Shown: positions 12,694-22,689, numbered from the stretch's first letter. The stretch is DNA of 64,000 nt from Symbiodinium natans (GCA_905221605.1 CAJNDS010002473.1:84501-148500), one strand, 5' to 3'. Program-made: numbers and translations. Notes: a model not told the origin generated them from the sequence alone.

Positions 12694-13715
12694 ACCCTAA
12701 ACCCTAAACCCTAAACCCTAAACCCTAAACCCTAAACCCCAGACCCTAGACCCTAGACCCTAGACCCTAAACCCCAAGCTGAGAGGGTTTAGGGTTGAGG
12801 GCTCAGAGGAGTTGTAGTATCGGCCCTTAAACTGACTTCGCCTTTAGCTGAACTTAAAGCTTTTTGTGTTTCCTTATTTAGTAGGAATATTCAAGCTGAA
12901 CTTTTTTTCCCCTTGGTTATGGGAGAAGTAAGTAAAAGGGGGGAGCCCTTGTATACCCCTTTTATCTTGTAATACCCTACAAAACCCAAGGGCCCGAACT
13001 GCAGAACCATTATGAAGGGACCATGCAACTTGCCTTAGACTCTTGGTCTAGGGTGTGGGGTTTACGTTCGGAGTTTAGGGCTTTGTGTTACAGAGGGTCT
13101 AGGGTCTAGGGCATTGCTACACCTGAACCCCGAAGCCCCTAAGCCCTAAGCCCCTGAAACCCAAAACCCCAAGGCCCAAGCCCTAAACCCTATACCCTAC
13201 ACCCTAAATCCTAAACCCTAAACATGAACCCAACACCCAAAACCGAAAACCCAAAACCGAAAACCCAAAACCCCAAACCCCAAACCAAGGCCCAAACACA
13301 AATCCCGGAACCCCTAAGCCCTCAACCCTTGGGTGGCTGAGGGGGTTAGGAGAGTTCGGGGGCTTAGGGCTTAGAATTCAGGGCCCCTAAACCCTAAACC
13401 CTAAACCCTAAACCCTAAACCCTAAACCCTAAACCCTAAACCCTAAACCCTAAACCCCCGCCCTGAAACTGCGCAGCCCATCCTGCAGTGCTGCAAGGTC
13501 TGTATGGCGAGGCGGACCAATCCGGAATCTTCTACCACTTGGGAAACCAGGCTTGGGAGGGCTGTTGGTTTAGGGTTTAGGGTTTAGGGTTTAGGGTTTA
13601 GGGTTTAGGGTTTAGGGTTTTAGGGTTTTAGGGGTTAGGGGTTAGGGTTTAGGGTTTAGGGTGACGACACGAAGAGTGAGAAGTTTCTGGAAGAGCTCAC
13701 ATGGGGGGGCCCTAA
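379..13715 (+). CDS. Na+/H+ exchanger (CPA1/NHE family), split gene, 5' end missing
   Basis: Multi-exon gene for a membrane antiporter that exchanges Na+ (or K+) for H+. Seen directly: exons reading in order SLAEQVRMSGIIT, then VLFGSIVMGAYAPP, then LVVGCW+VMLICLVARAAAVFP, then ITFKHQ+VMLWHSGLRGGIGPFG, then DLVDATFVMIC and VFGGSTGFVLQLLG. In NHE/NHX proteins the matching landmarks are the SGI...LF.GI.M.HY segment, the LV.RA..VFP.S helix, the GLRG motif and the VFGGST motif, in exactly this order. Upstream exons (FFNxLLPP and the ND ion-binding helix) are absent and must lie before base 1. Two joins are frame-perfect with GC donors (4148-5055, 6057-7914). The link between 10142 and 11786 is not resolved. 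The C-terminal tail and stop are uncertain. Introns are filled with telomeric repeats and MITE-like elements. Confidence is for the family call. Confidence 0.8.
446..559 (-). repeat. interstitial telomeric tract (CCCTAAA)n
   Basis: About 16 nearly perfect heptamers, CCCTAAA on the + strand. One of well over a hundred such tracts. The longest are listed separately. Confidence 0.95.
601..642 (+). CDS. possible exon, order unclear
   Basis: Island after a TTCAG acceptor reading TFIVAVGLARRAQ. It is hydrophobic and loosely NHE-like, but it interrupts the good join between the exons at 379 and 1029. It may be an alternative exon, a relic or chance. Confidence 0.2.
661..760 (+). mobile_element. MITE-like family C, copy 1
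   Basis: Begins GGGGTCGGAATAATT and contains ACTATAACAACCCCC. Related copies at 9394-9488 (inverted), 38194-38295, 51643-51770 and 62636-62741. Confidence 0.6.
1029..1102 (+). CDS. NHE exon: VLFGSIVMGAYAPPHL
   Basis: CCCAG acceptor, then VLFGSIVMGAYAPPHLTQEA. This matches 'VLFCGIVMGHYTYPNLS' type sequence of eukaryotic NHEs, a conserved membrane segment and the loop after it. The donor is not fixed. Confidence 0.7.
1210..1269 (+). CDS. NHE candidate exon
   Basis: Reads FVRDTVVALTFHTYHLLLQ. It is hydrophobic and lies where NHEs have the helix after the ...PNLS loop. There is no diagnostic motif, so the assignment rests on position. Confidence 0.35.
1821..1877 (+). CDS. NHE candidate exon: ATTFASFLLKQAASVGAAG
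   Basis: AAAGAG acceptor, then ATTFASFLLKQAASVGAAG. It resembles the 'TFe.laFLaE..iFayvG' helix of NHEs. The sequence after it runs into a CCCCAAA array. Confidence 0.45.
3073..3105 (+). CDS. NHE candidate exon: DLIVFLNCGIQ
   Basis: CTAAG acceptor, 11 codons, then a GC donor (CCAG|GCCGGG). Resembles 'FIFLYVGMDA' of NHX/NHE proteins and lies between the exons at 1821 and 4077. Confidence 0.45.
3395..3486. repeat. inverted repeat with telomeric loop
   Basis: Arms 3395-3421 and 3460-3486 are reverse complements over 27 bp with one mismatch. The 38-bp loop is made of TTTAGGG/TTTGGGG units. Confidence 0.9.
3688..3795 (+). mobile_element. MITE-like family F2 copy
   Basis: Core GGGTTCCCTTATAATCCCCT ... 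TTCCTAGGTTAC. Related copies at 6259-6366, 19359-19472, 25494-25598 and 28102-28213. Confidence 0.65.
4077..4147 (+). CDS. NHE exon ending GLVVGCW
   Basis: Reads ...REVVHVSQKGLVVGCW and stops at a GC donor (TGCTGG|GCCTGG). It splices phase 0 into the exon at 5056 to give GLVVGCW-VMLICLVARAA, matching the 'VVGAFVAIFLGRAA' helix of NHEs. Confidence 0.65.
5056..5154 (+). CDS. NHE exon: VMLICLVARAAAVFPMSW
   Basis: GTCAG acceptor, 33 codons. VMLICLVARAAAVFPMSWIC is the most diagnostic NHE/NHX segment in the window (family: LV.RA..VFPLSf..N). It ends with SIKRPGFKRLKK. The following bases AAG|GTTTAGGG put a GT donor at the first base of a telomeric tract. The last 37 bases are duplicated at 5333-5369. 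Confidence 0.8.
5155..5332 (+). repeat. telomeric tract between duplicated exon ends
   Basis: About 25 TTTAGGG units with few errors, bounded by a 37-bp direct duplication (5119-5155 and 5333-5369, 34/37 identical). Confidence 0.95.
5383..5483. mobile_element. MITE-like foldback element
   Basis: Ends CCTGGGACTC... and ...GAGAGTCCCAGG, with inner CCCTACAG/CTGTAGG, form a roughly 100-bp imperfect hairpin inside an NHE intron. Confidence 0.6.
6012..6056 (+). CDS. NHE exon: RIETERRHFITFKHQ
   Basis: Fifteen codons after CCAG. Ends at a GC donor (CACCAG|GCGGAG) and joins phase 0 to the exon at 7915 to give ITFKHQ-VMLWHSGLRGG, equivalent to 'i.wk.Q.vMwwaGLRGa' of NHEs. Confidence 0.7.
6442..6538. 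mobile_element. MITE-like family E copy
   Basis: TTGCTTAAGAACCCCC ... GGGGTTCTTAGGCAA. A related copy at 30474-30578. Confidence 0.65.
7915..7975 (+). CDS. NHE exon with GLRG motif
   Basis: GTCAG acceptor, VMLWHSGLRGGIGPFGSIAL. GLRG is the conserved signature of the NHE catalytic core. The 3' limit is approximate. A phase-2 end is needed to join the exon at 10069. Confidence 0.8.
8496..8604 (+). mobile_element. 109-bp foldback MITE family A, copy 1
   Basis: Near-perfect hairpin GGGTCCATGTACC ... GGTACATGGACCC, nearly identical to the copies at 31977, 38753 and 63169. Confidence 0.8.
9035..9152. mobile_element. MITE-like family F, copy with 27-bp flanking duplication
   Basis: TIR-like ends GATGCCCAGTA...TACTGGGCA. 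Direct repeats AGGAGAATGTTT...ATCCAAAA at 9008-9034 and 9153-9179. Confidence 0.65.
10069..10142 (+). CDS. NHE exon: DLVDATFVMIC
   Basis: CCAG acceptor, reads YVNQSNEHPGAKNDLVDATF then VMIC. In NHEs the loop after the GLRG helix is followed by 'tt.lvivl.T...FGG'. A GC donor (TGCC|GCTTGC) is available, but its phase does not match the exon at 11786, so an intermediate exon may exist. Confidence 0.6.
11786..11848 (+). CDS. NHE exon: VFGGSTGFVLQLLG
   Basis: TGAAG acceptor, VFGGSTGFVLQLLGTCAASL. Matches 'VFGGsT..mL..L' at the end of the NHE membrane domain. Ends phase 0 at a GA donor (CTGGGG|GAATCT), compatible with the exon at 12468. Confidence 0.65.
12468..12515 (+). CDS. NHE tail candidate exon
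   Basis: GCGCAG acceptor, VPDDASVWAHLESSTQ, then a GC donor (CTCAG|GCTCTT). It is phase 0 at both ends and acidic, as expected for a cytoplasmic tail. No motif was recognised. Confidence 0.45.
13661..13715 (+). CDS. NHE tail candidate exon; acceptor from telomeric repeat
   Basis: The last unit of a TTTAGGG tract supplies the acceptor (TTTAG|GGTGACGAC). Reads GDDTKSEKFLEELTW in phase with the preceding candidate exon. No function assigned. Confidence 0.4.
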
Positions 13716-13963
13716 CAAGGGGACGGTGTTCTTGTTTCGGGGACCACAAATTAAGGGGGCCCGAAGTTCGAGATCTCCCCAGTATGGGGTTCTCTAGGAG
13801 TGTTTCATGGGTTTAGGTCTATGTTCCTTATTTTCCACATACTTGGACCCCCGCAGTCCCTAAACAGGAACACCCTAAACCCTAAACCCTAAACCCTGAA
13901 CATTTTAAGGCCCAAGTATTCCCCATTTAGGTACATGGACCCTTGGAGGCTTCTGGGGCCTAG

Positions 13964-14387
13964 GCGTGCATGTCAGGGAGCAGTCTGCATCCGATATGGC
14001 ACGTTTTCAGGGGCTAAACCCTAAACCCTAAACCCTAGACCCTAAAACCCTAAACCCTAAAATAACCCTAAACCCTAAAACCCTAAACCCAAACCCTAAA
14101 CCCTAAACTGGTTTCTGGAACGGGGGAGAGGGGGGAGGGTAGCGGGAGGAGAAGGGGGGAGGGGGGGGGGGGGGAGGGGGGGGGGGGGGGGGGGGGGGCG
14201 AGCTCATAGCCTTCCTCAGGCTCCATCAAGGTTTGTAAAATGGAGGGGGCTCCTGTTAGGGGCTCTTTTACACAGAGTTTGGGGCGGGCTTCCTGAGTTT
14301 TTTGTGTAGTCCATGCGCCCCCCCCACATGCAAGCTTTTCAGCTTTTGCAGTCCAATGCCGCGGAAATTTTTGGGCTTCTGCTTCAG
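13964..14387 (+). CDS. cluster of three short candidate exons
   Basis: 13964-14010 reads VHVREQSASDMARFQ after CTAG. 14200-14230 reads ELIAFLRLHQ with a GT donor. 14352-14387 reads SNAAEIFGLLLQ after TTGCAG. All are helix-like and could be the exchanger tail or another gene. No family recognised. The stretch between them is a poly-G run (14141-14198) and telomeric sequence. Confidence 0.3.
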
Positions 14388-14842
14388 GGGTTCACGGGGT
14401 GAGGGTTATATAAACCCTAAACTCTACAAACTAAACCCTAAACCCTAAACCCTAAACCCTATACGCGCGCAGAAGCCTCCAGGTGAGAGCGGGTGTTCTC
14501 AAGCCTCTCCTGGCACCTCGATGGCACAGGTCTTTGCTCTTTACGGTTTAGGGTTCAGGGTTCAGGGTTCAGGGTTTAGGGTTTAGGGTTTAGGGTTTAG
14601 GGTTTAGGGTTTAGGGTTTAGGGTTTAGGGTTTAGGCGCTCCGTGGAACTACCCCGTTCTACCCCCCCCCCCCTCCCAGGCTCCCCCCATAAAGAAGGCT
14701 ATTTGGGGAAGAGTAAGCCTAATTAAGGTCATTTAAGGGGCTCTCTGAAAAAGCGCACGAAGGGCTTATAGGATTCGGGGCACAGAGTCCCTAAACCCGA
14801 AACCCCCACACCTGAAACCTTAACCCCGGAACCCTAACCCCT

Positions 14843-14980
14843 TACCCCTAAACCCTAAACCCTAAACCCCTAAACCCCTAAACCCCTGAACCCCTGAACC
14901 CCTGAACCCCTAAACCCCTAAACCCCTAAACCCCTAAACCCCTAAACCCCTAAACCCCTAAACCCCTAAACCCCTAACCC
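14843..14980 (-). repeat. CCCCTAAA octamer array
   Basis: About 17 units of the 8-base variant CCCCTAAA/CCCCTGAA, distinct from the neighbouring heptamers. Confidence 0.9.
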
Positions 14981-15289
14981 CTTTGGGGGGGTGGATGGGC
15001 TTGGAGTGCCGATTGGGTTTTGCAGAAGGAATTCAAGAGATGAAGACTCGTAATTCTCAGGTTGCATCCCTAAAGCTTCCCATTAACGTACTCCGACAAT
15101 GGCCCTTATCATCCATTAGGTATCCTCAAAAAGGGTCCCCCCCAAAACCTAAGGGTGCAACCCTATATAAAGCAGGGTTTATATTACTGTTTTTGGTGAG
15201 TGTATATAAGGTTCCTTTTTAATATTGGTGAGTGTATATACCTGGTGTCCTTTTGGGGGTACAAGAAATATATACCCTACTTCATATAA

Positions 15290-15344
15290 GGGTCCACCCT
15301 GAAAGTTCCGAACGCCCAGAGGGGTCCACCCTGAAAGTTCCGAA
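15290..15344 (+). repeat. 23-bp direct repeat
   Basis: GGGTCCACCCTGAAAGTTCC plus GAA occurs at 15290-15312 and 15322-15344. A TGGTGAGTGTATATA pair lies just upstream (15194, 15226). Confidence 0.8.
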
Positions 15345-15542
15345 GGGCCACCGGCAACCACGGGTTTAGGGTTGAGGGTTTGGGGTTTAGGGTTCAGGGT
15401 TCAGGGTTCAGGGTTTAGGGTTTGGGGTTCAGGGGTCTAGGGCAAGCGCTCTGGCCCCCATGAAAGTCTCCCCACAGACTTTTTGGAGACGAGTCAAGGC
15501 CCACTAAACATCACCAAAGAGAAACCTAAACCCCAACGACAG

Positions 15543-15573
<31 letters not shown>

Positions 15574-15589
15574 AAAAAAAACCTTATAA

Positions 15590-16530
15590 GCCCTCTGAAG
15601 CCTATGAACTCTATACACCCTACAAACCCTCTAGACTCTATGATCTCTGTAAACCCTATAAACCCTGTAAACCCAAAAATCCTTACACCTGTAAACCCTA
15701 AGAGCCTTATCAACCCTATAAACCCTACAGTACAAGCCCCATAAACCCTGTAACTACAAACCCTGTATATACACCCTATGAAGCATATGAACCCTACATA
15801 AACCCTCTACACTCCATAAGCCCTACAAACCCTTAAAACCCCTTAAGCCCTGCAAGCCCTTTAAACCCTGTAACCCTTTAACCATAAACCCTCTGAAGCT
15901 CAGAAACTCCAACTGCATACACTCCATAAGCCCTGTGAACCCTTTGAACCCCATAAGCTAAACCCCACACCCTAAACCCTAAACCCTAAACCCTAAACCC
16001 TAAACCCTAAACCCTAAACCCTAAACCCCCAAATGCTGCAGCCCAGGTCGGCAAGCATCCGCACTGCGAGTCAAGCCTTGCTACGCACAATGTGGCGACC
16101 GAGGCCCGGTCTGTGGCAGGGTTTGCAGGATTTTATGGGGTTTAGGGTTTGGGGTTTGGGGTTTAGGGTTTAGGGTTTGGGGTTTAGGGCAAGGTTTATG
16201 GGCTTGTAGGGTATATGTGGTTGATAGGGTTTAGGGTTTGGGGTTTGGGGTTTAGGGTTTAGGGCAAGGTTTATGGGCTTAGAGGGTATATGGGGTTTAT
16301 AGGGTTTAGGGTTTAGGGTTTACGGGGTTGACAAGGTTTGTGGCTTTATTGGGGCTGATGTCAGGGGTTATGGGGTTTAAACGGTTTACAGGGTTTACAG
16401 GGTTATGGGGTTGATGTTAGGGTTTATGGGGCTTAAAGGGTTTCAGAGGGTTGTTGGGGTTATGGGGTGTATAGGTACTGTAGGGTTTACAGGGTTTATA
16501 GGGTTTTACAGGGTTGATGTAAGGGTTGAG
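15590..16530. repeat. degenerate 9-bp telomere-like arrays, both orientations
   Basis: CCCTATAAA/CCCTGTAAA/CCCTACAAA units to about 15960, then TTTATAGGG/TTTACAGGG units in the opposite orientation at 16140-16530. One candidate exon (16047) lies between. Confidence 0.8.
16047..16119 (+). CDS. candidate exon, unrecognised
   Basis: CCCAG acceptor, VGKHPHCESSLATHNVATEA and RSVAGFAG. Codon use is GC-biased like the confirmed exons. No family recognised. Confidence 0.35.
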
Positions 16531-16596
16531 TGTATAGATGTTTAGTACACCTCAACCCCTACACCCTGAACCCCAATCAGTGTCCCAGCCGAAAAG

Positions 16597-16640
16597 TATG
16601 GGTGGCCAAACAGGAGGTGGATGCCTACCACATTCTCAGC
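16597..16640 (+). CDS. candidate exon, unrecognised
   Basis: AAAAG acceptor, reads WVAKQEVDAYHILS in an otherwise telomere-like stretch. Too short to assign. Confidence 0.3.
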
Positions 16641-17036
16641 CCGAAATCAACCCTAGCCTAGACCCTATACACCCTAAACCCAAAACCCTAAACCCTAAAC
16701 CCTGAACCCTGAACCCTGTAAACCCCAAGCCAGGGTCCTTGTCCCACGAGCCCTGAACTGAAGCGGCCCCCCCCCCCCGTCCCTTGTAAGGAGCCCTGAA
16801 TCCCTCAGGCAGGCTGCAGGAGCCCAAACAACGACCAATGTCATCCCCTGCTTGCTGTGCCCCTATATGGTTCGGTTTAGGGTTTTAGGTTTTAGGGTTT
16901 AGGGTTTAGGGTTTAGGGTTTAGGGTTTAGGGTTTAGGGTTTTGGGGGCTTTAGGGTTTAGGGTTTCCCAATGCCCGCTCTAAATAGGCCCTTGTGTTGA
17001 AGCTCGACGCCTAAACCCGATCAACCCCTGACTAAG

Positions 17037-17115
17037 CTCGAGAAAAGGTCATTCGCACGGCAGTCGAACGCGAGAGCAGCCAGCTGTTCGGCGATCGGAA
17101 GCGACCTGGCGGGAA
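17037..17115 (+). CDS. candidate exon, charged helix
   Basis: CTAAG acceptor, REKVIRTAVERESSQLFGDR then KRPGGK. An amphipathic, strongly coding-looking segment that could be exchanger tail. A CCCTAAAAAC array follows directly. Confidence 0.4.
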
Positions 17116-17320
17116 GTTCGGGTTGCCCTAAACCCTAAAAACCCTAAAAACCCTAAAAACCCTAAAAACCCTAAAAACCCTAAAAAACCCTAAAACCCCG
17201 AAAACCCCTAAAAGCCCTAAAAGCCCTAAAACCCCTAAAAGCCCTAAAAGCCCTAAAAGCCCTAAAAACCCTAAGCCCTAAAACCCCTCAACAAGGTCCA
17301 GGGTTCTCAAGCCCTGACAG

Positions 17321-17397
17321 CACCAAGGCGTAGCTCCATGATGGGCCTCGCGCCCACTGCGGTGGAGCGATACCATTCCGTCTCCATGCCCCTCTGG
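17321..17397 (+). CDS. candidate exon, 3' end duplicated
   Basis: Reads PRRSSMMGLAPTAVERYHSV then SMPLWP. Its 3' end lies in a 19-bp sequence that is repeated after a telomeric tract at 17475-17492. Confidence 0.35.
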
Positions 17398-17402
17398 CCC
17401 GG

Positions 17403-18560
17403 GGTTTAGGGTTTAGGGTTCAGGGTTTAGGGTTTAGGGGTTTGGGGTTTAGGTTTCGGGTTTAGGGTTTAGGGCCATGCCCTCTGGCCCGGTTTTGTGG
17501 TTTGGGGTTTAGGGTTTAGGGTTCAGGTTTAGGGTTTAGGGTTTCGGGTTTAGGGCATGGTTTGGGGTTTGTGGTTTGGGGTTTAGAGGTTTTGGGCTTG
17601 GGGTTTAGGGTTTCGGGTCTAGGGTTTGGGGCTTAGGGTTTAGGGTTTAGGGTTTAGGGCATGGTCAATGGTTTGGGTCTAGGATTTGGGGTTTAGGGTG
17701 TAGGGTTTAGGGTTGAGGGTTTAGTTTCAACTATGGTTATACACTTGTACGGTAATTGTTAGGTGTCCTTTATGAGACAATTGCTGTATGGGTGGGGGGG
17801 GGGGCTTTCTCTACGATTTAGGGTTTAGTTTCAGTCATTGACCTAGACTGTTTGTTCATTTTTGCGCGGGCTCCTTATCTTCCGGACTTGTCATGGTAAC
17901 CATGAAGTTATGTGGCCACGAACACAAACTACAATTCTTGTCAGCTAGGCTTGAGGGTCGGGATGATCCCTCCTGAGAGTGCCAGGCTGTAGCAAAACCC
18001 GAAACCCTAAACCCGAAACCTTACACTAAACCCTATGAACCCGAAACCATAAACCCAGACCCTAAACCCTAAACCCCAAACCCCAGACCCTAAACCCCAA
18101 ACCTCAAACCCCAAACCCTAAACCTAAACCCTCAACCCTGTGAACCCTAAACCCTGTACCCTGTAAACCCTAAACCCTTATGGCAATCGGGCTGCCGGCT
18201 TAGGGGCCCCCATGAGTTCCTTTTGAGTTCAGTCAGGGGCCAGCCAGGGTCTCCTCCCGCGTCTTGTGCGTAGCTGGGTTTAGGGTTTAGTGTTTAGGGT
18301 TTAGGGTTTAGGGTTTAGGGTTTAGGGTTTAGTGTTTAGGGTTTAGTGTTTCGGGTTTTAGGGCTTAGGGGGAACCCTGTTGAGTTCTGAGTTCTGCTTT
18401 CTATTTGTTCCTGTAACAGGCCCAAGGGCGGTTTCAAGCATGATGTTTCTTATGCCTCTAACCGGGGACTTCAGATCAGGGGGATGTTTCTTATGCCTCT
18501 AACAGGGGGTTTCAGTTTAGGGGGGCGTGCCTCGGGCAGCTCATACTGAGGTTTGGTTCC
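17403..18560 (+). other. non-coding stretch with telomeric tracts and a tandem 41-bp duplication
   Basis: Degenerate TTTAGGG tracts to 17720 and 17990-18370. A roughly 41-bp unit (ATGTTTCTTATGCCTCTAAC core) is repeated in tandem at 18442-18521. No confident exon. Confidence 0.6.
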
Positions 18561-18608
18561 ATGGACCCCGCGCACGTGGAGGAGGTCGAAGATGCGATGT
18601 GCGATTCT
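18561..18608 (+). CDS. possible first exon, start codon
   Basis: ATG, then DPAHVEEVEDAMCDS, ending phase 0 at a GC donor (GATTCT|GCCCCA). The frame stays open upstream to about 18523, so an upstream start or longer exon cannot be excluded. Confidence 0.45.
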
Positions 18609-21600
18609 GCCCCATCATCCTGCCCAGGCGCCCAGTGGCCAACCCTCCCTAAACCCTAAACCCTAAACCCTAAACCCTAAACCCTAAACCCTAAACCCTA
18701 AACCCTAAACCCTCAACCCTAAACCCTAAACCCTCAACCCTCAACCCTCATCCCTCATCCCTCATCCCTCAGCCCTCAGCCCTCAGCCCTCAGCCCTCAA
18801 CCCTCAACCCCAACCCTACAAGAACCTAAGACAGCGAGCCCGGCACCCTAAACCGCATCAAGGTGCAAGTTGTCTTGGGAGGCCTGCCACGCACGGGCAC
18901 TTATCTCCTACTACTCCACTCTACCCCTCCCTCTCCCCCAAATGTTCCCTAAACCCTAAACCCTAAAGCAGTTTTCTATTGACCTCGATGAAGGGACGAG
19001 TTTCATGCTACATCGTTTGGTGCCGAGCTTTCGGGTTAACGCCTTGGAACTTTGGAAAGTTTGGAGCTGAAGGGTATAAAGCTTTTCGAGCTTGAGGCTG
19101 GTTTTGATTTTTTCGGTTTCTTTAGGGTTTTGGGGTTTGGGGTTTAGGGTTTAGGGTTTAGGGTTTAGGGTTTAGGGTTTGCTTCATTTCGCTTTTGAGT
19201 GGGTTGCTTGACACATTGACAGAGAGTAGGACTGAAGAAATGTGTTTCCTGCTTGGTTGACGGTGCCACTCAGTTAGGGTGCATGAGGGCACAGGTCTAA
19301 TGCTTGGGGCTCAGTGAGTGTGTGGTGCATGGCCCTACATGGCTTCAGTGTGAGCCCAGGACCCAGAGCAGGCCCTTGTTCCCCTTTTTTGGGGGTTTAG
19401 GTTCGCTTATAAACCCCTGTAAACCAAAAAGGGCACGCTTCATTTTGTTTCCTAGGTTAAGCTTGGGTCTAGGAGCCCAGTAGCAGGAACCAGACGTCTT
19501 GGATTTCTCTTAATCTTTGACCTTGCTCCATGAACACCCTGGCTCCTGTTTCCTACTACGGGAGACCTTTTTGTGTGGACGTGCGCGTAGAGGTTTTGTT
19601 TTTTTGCTGCAGCGAGCATCTTTCACCTGAGGCCATACACGCTAGTTCGGGTTTATAGCCCTAAACCCTAAACCCTGAACCCTAAACCCTGAACCCTGTA
19701 CCCTAAACCCTAAACCCTAAACCCTAGGGCTTTTTAAGGGTTGAGGAGGCAATCTTGGCAGAGCTTGGCTTGAATCGAACATTGCTTTCGATTCATGAAC
19801 TCGTACGCTCACAGCCTTTCCCGTTTATGAGCCCTAGGGTTTAGGTTTAGGGTTTAGGGTTTGGGGTTTAGGGTTTAGGGTTTAGGGTTTAGGGTGCCCA
19901 GACCCCCAGTAGGTCTGCCGCTAAAGCGGCCGCTATTACCGCGGGCAAGATCACTCTAGCTGCGGGGTGCTAGATGCACCCCGCCCGCATTGTGGGTTGA
20001 GGCTTCACCTATCCCAAACCCTGGAAAGTTGTTTCAAGTCCCTGGTTTGGGGTAATCCCAATATTCAGTATTCCCTATACTACTAGAATATGCGAGCAAC
20101 TAGAGTGTGCACATTAAGCATCGGGGGGGAAGGGGGTAACTCCTGCTTTTTGTTCAACCTGACTTGTAAGGAACACAGGGTTGAGCTTTAGGGCTGAGGG
20201 CCCTAAACCCTAAACCCTAAAACCCTCAACCCTCAACCCCCAAACCCTAACCCTCAACACTCAACACTCAACCCTAAACCCTAAACCGTCAACCCTCAAC
20301 CCTCAACCCTAAACCCTAAACCCTAAACCCTAAACCCTAAACCCTAAACCCTAAACCCTAAACCCTAAACCCTAAACCCTAAACCCTAAACCCTAAACCC
20401 TAAACCCTAAACCCTAAACCCTAAACCCTAAACCCTTAGCCCTAAACCCTAAACCCTAAACCCTGGCTTGGTCTGCTCACGGGGCTGGTGAGTAGTTGTA
20501 GCCCTGAACCATGGACCCTCAATCCTGAATCCGTTATCTTCAACCTGCTTTTGGGTTTAGGGTTTAGGGTTTAGGGTTTAAGGTTTAGGGTTTAGGGTTT
20601 AGGGCTTAGGGTTTAGGGCTTAGGGCTTAGGGCTTAGGATTTTGTGCAGAGTCGGGCTCGCGAAGCCCCTGCACCCATGACAATCAGGTTTAGGGTCTCA
20701 AGCCTTACCCGAAACCCCTAAACCGTAAACCCTAAACCCTAAACCGTGAACCCTAAACCCTAAACCCTAAACCTTAAACTGTAAACCTCTGAGCCTGAAC
20801 GCCTTGGCTTCAGGCACAAGGCTGCAGAGTAGGTCACCGAGACACCCGATGCTAAGCCACCCCTATCTATGAATCCCCGGGTAGAAAAAACATAGCTAGG
20901 ACCCCCAACCCAGACCCTAAAACCCTGAAAACCCTAAACCCCAAACTAACCCTAGAACTCTAAAACACCAAAGTAAACCCTAAACGAAAGCCCTAAAACC
21001 CTAAAACCCTAGGACCCTAAAACCCTGAAACCCTACACCCTAACCCTAAACCCTAACATCCTAAACCCTAAACCCCAAACCCTAAACCCTAAATTTCAAC
21101 CCTAAACCCCAAACCCCAAGCCCCAAACCCTAAACCCTAAACCCTAAACCCTAAACCCTAAACAGGCGGCGCCTGCGCCTCTGGAGCCCTCTCGGAGCTT
21201 TGCAGCCTGGACGAGGTCGAGGCCGGGTTTGGGGTTTAGGGTTTAGGGTTAGGGTTTAGGGTTTAGGGTTTAGGGTTTAGGGTTTAGGGTTTAGGGTTTA
21301 GGGTTTAGGGTTTAGGGTTTAGGGCTTAGGGCTTAGGGCTTAGGGCTTAGGGCTATAGGGATTAGGGTTAGGGATTAGGGATTAGGGATTAGGGATTAGG
21401 GATTAGGGATTAGGGAGTAGGGTGAGGAGTTTAGGGTTCAGGGTTTAGGGTTTAGGGACTTTCTGGGGAGTGTTAGGGCACCTTGGGTTACACACACCCC
21501 CTTGAACCCCCCTCTAATCCCCAAACCCCAAACCCCAAACCCCAAACCCCAAACCCCAAACCCCAAACCCCAAACCCCAAACCCCAAACCCCAAACCCCA

Positions 21601-22658
21601 AACCCCAAACCCCAAAACCCAAACCCCAAACCCCAAACACCAAACCCCAAACCCCAAACCCCAAACCCCAAACCCCAAACCCCAAACCCCAAACCCCAAA
21701 ACCCAAAACCCAAACCCCAAAACCCAAACCCCAAACCCGAAACCCGAAACCCGAAACCCGAAACCCTAAACCCTGAACCCGCCTTGATCCTTCCCTAAAC
21801 CCCATAAGAAGTGCCGAAGGACTCTTCGGGCTCAAGCGATTCCGGGGACGACGCCAAGGACGATGCTAAGCCTGGGCCCGCCAGAGTTTAGGCTGCGGGT
21901 TTTTTAGGGGTTGCAGGGTTTAGGGTTTAGGGTTTAGGGTTTAGGGCTACTTGCCCCTACACCCTAAACCCTTAACCCTCAAGCCTAAACCGTGAACCTT
22001 GAAACAGCCTTCCAACCCAAGTCCTAGATCCGAACCTCGAAGCTGTTTTATCGGGTGGGGCTGATCTAACTCGGGGACCCTTTTCGATTCCTACAAAGAG
22101 CCTACAAAAGAGAAATCCAGAGAGACAGAGAGACGTAGTGAACCTGTACACACCATACCCCCCCCCACACAAAAAAAAAGAAAACAACCGATAAGGGCAC
22201 ATGATGCAGTTCAACCCCAAACCCAAACCGAAATCCCAAAGCCTAAACCCTAAACCCCCGCAAAAAGGCACATCACGTAGCTCCTGGGTTTAGGCTTGCG
22301 GCGTTTTGCCTTCAGCGCCACCTGCGTGCTTGCACAGAGGCCTGTCACAACAAGCGAGGATCCACTGGCGCACCTGTTGAAGATGGCCTTTTCCTTACAC
22401 CCGAACTTCCGAACAGCACCCCCCCCCCCCCCACCCACAAAGACTAGAAGGAAAAGAAAATCATCATAACAACATCGAAGCATCGCAACAATAGTATTAA
22501 AACCTGTCAATAGTAGTAGAAAAAACAGACACATATCCCCACACGTTTTATGACTATGTGTATACATGCATATACATATTATAAATACACCCAGATATGT
22601 ATAAATATGTAAATATACAAATAAATATAAATATGAAAATATAAATAAATATAAATAC

Positions 22659-22689
<31 letters not shown>

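Noticed and set aside
21438-21835. Open frames of about 100 codons on both strands over 21438-21835
   Set aside because: They are translations of the CCCCAAA array and repeat every 7 bases in all frames. No coding bias or family similarity.
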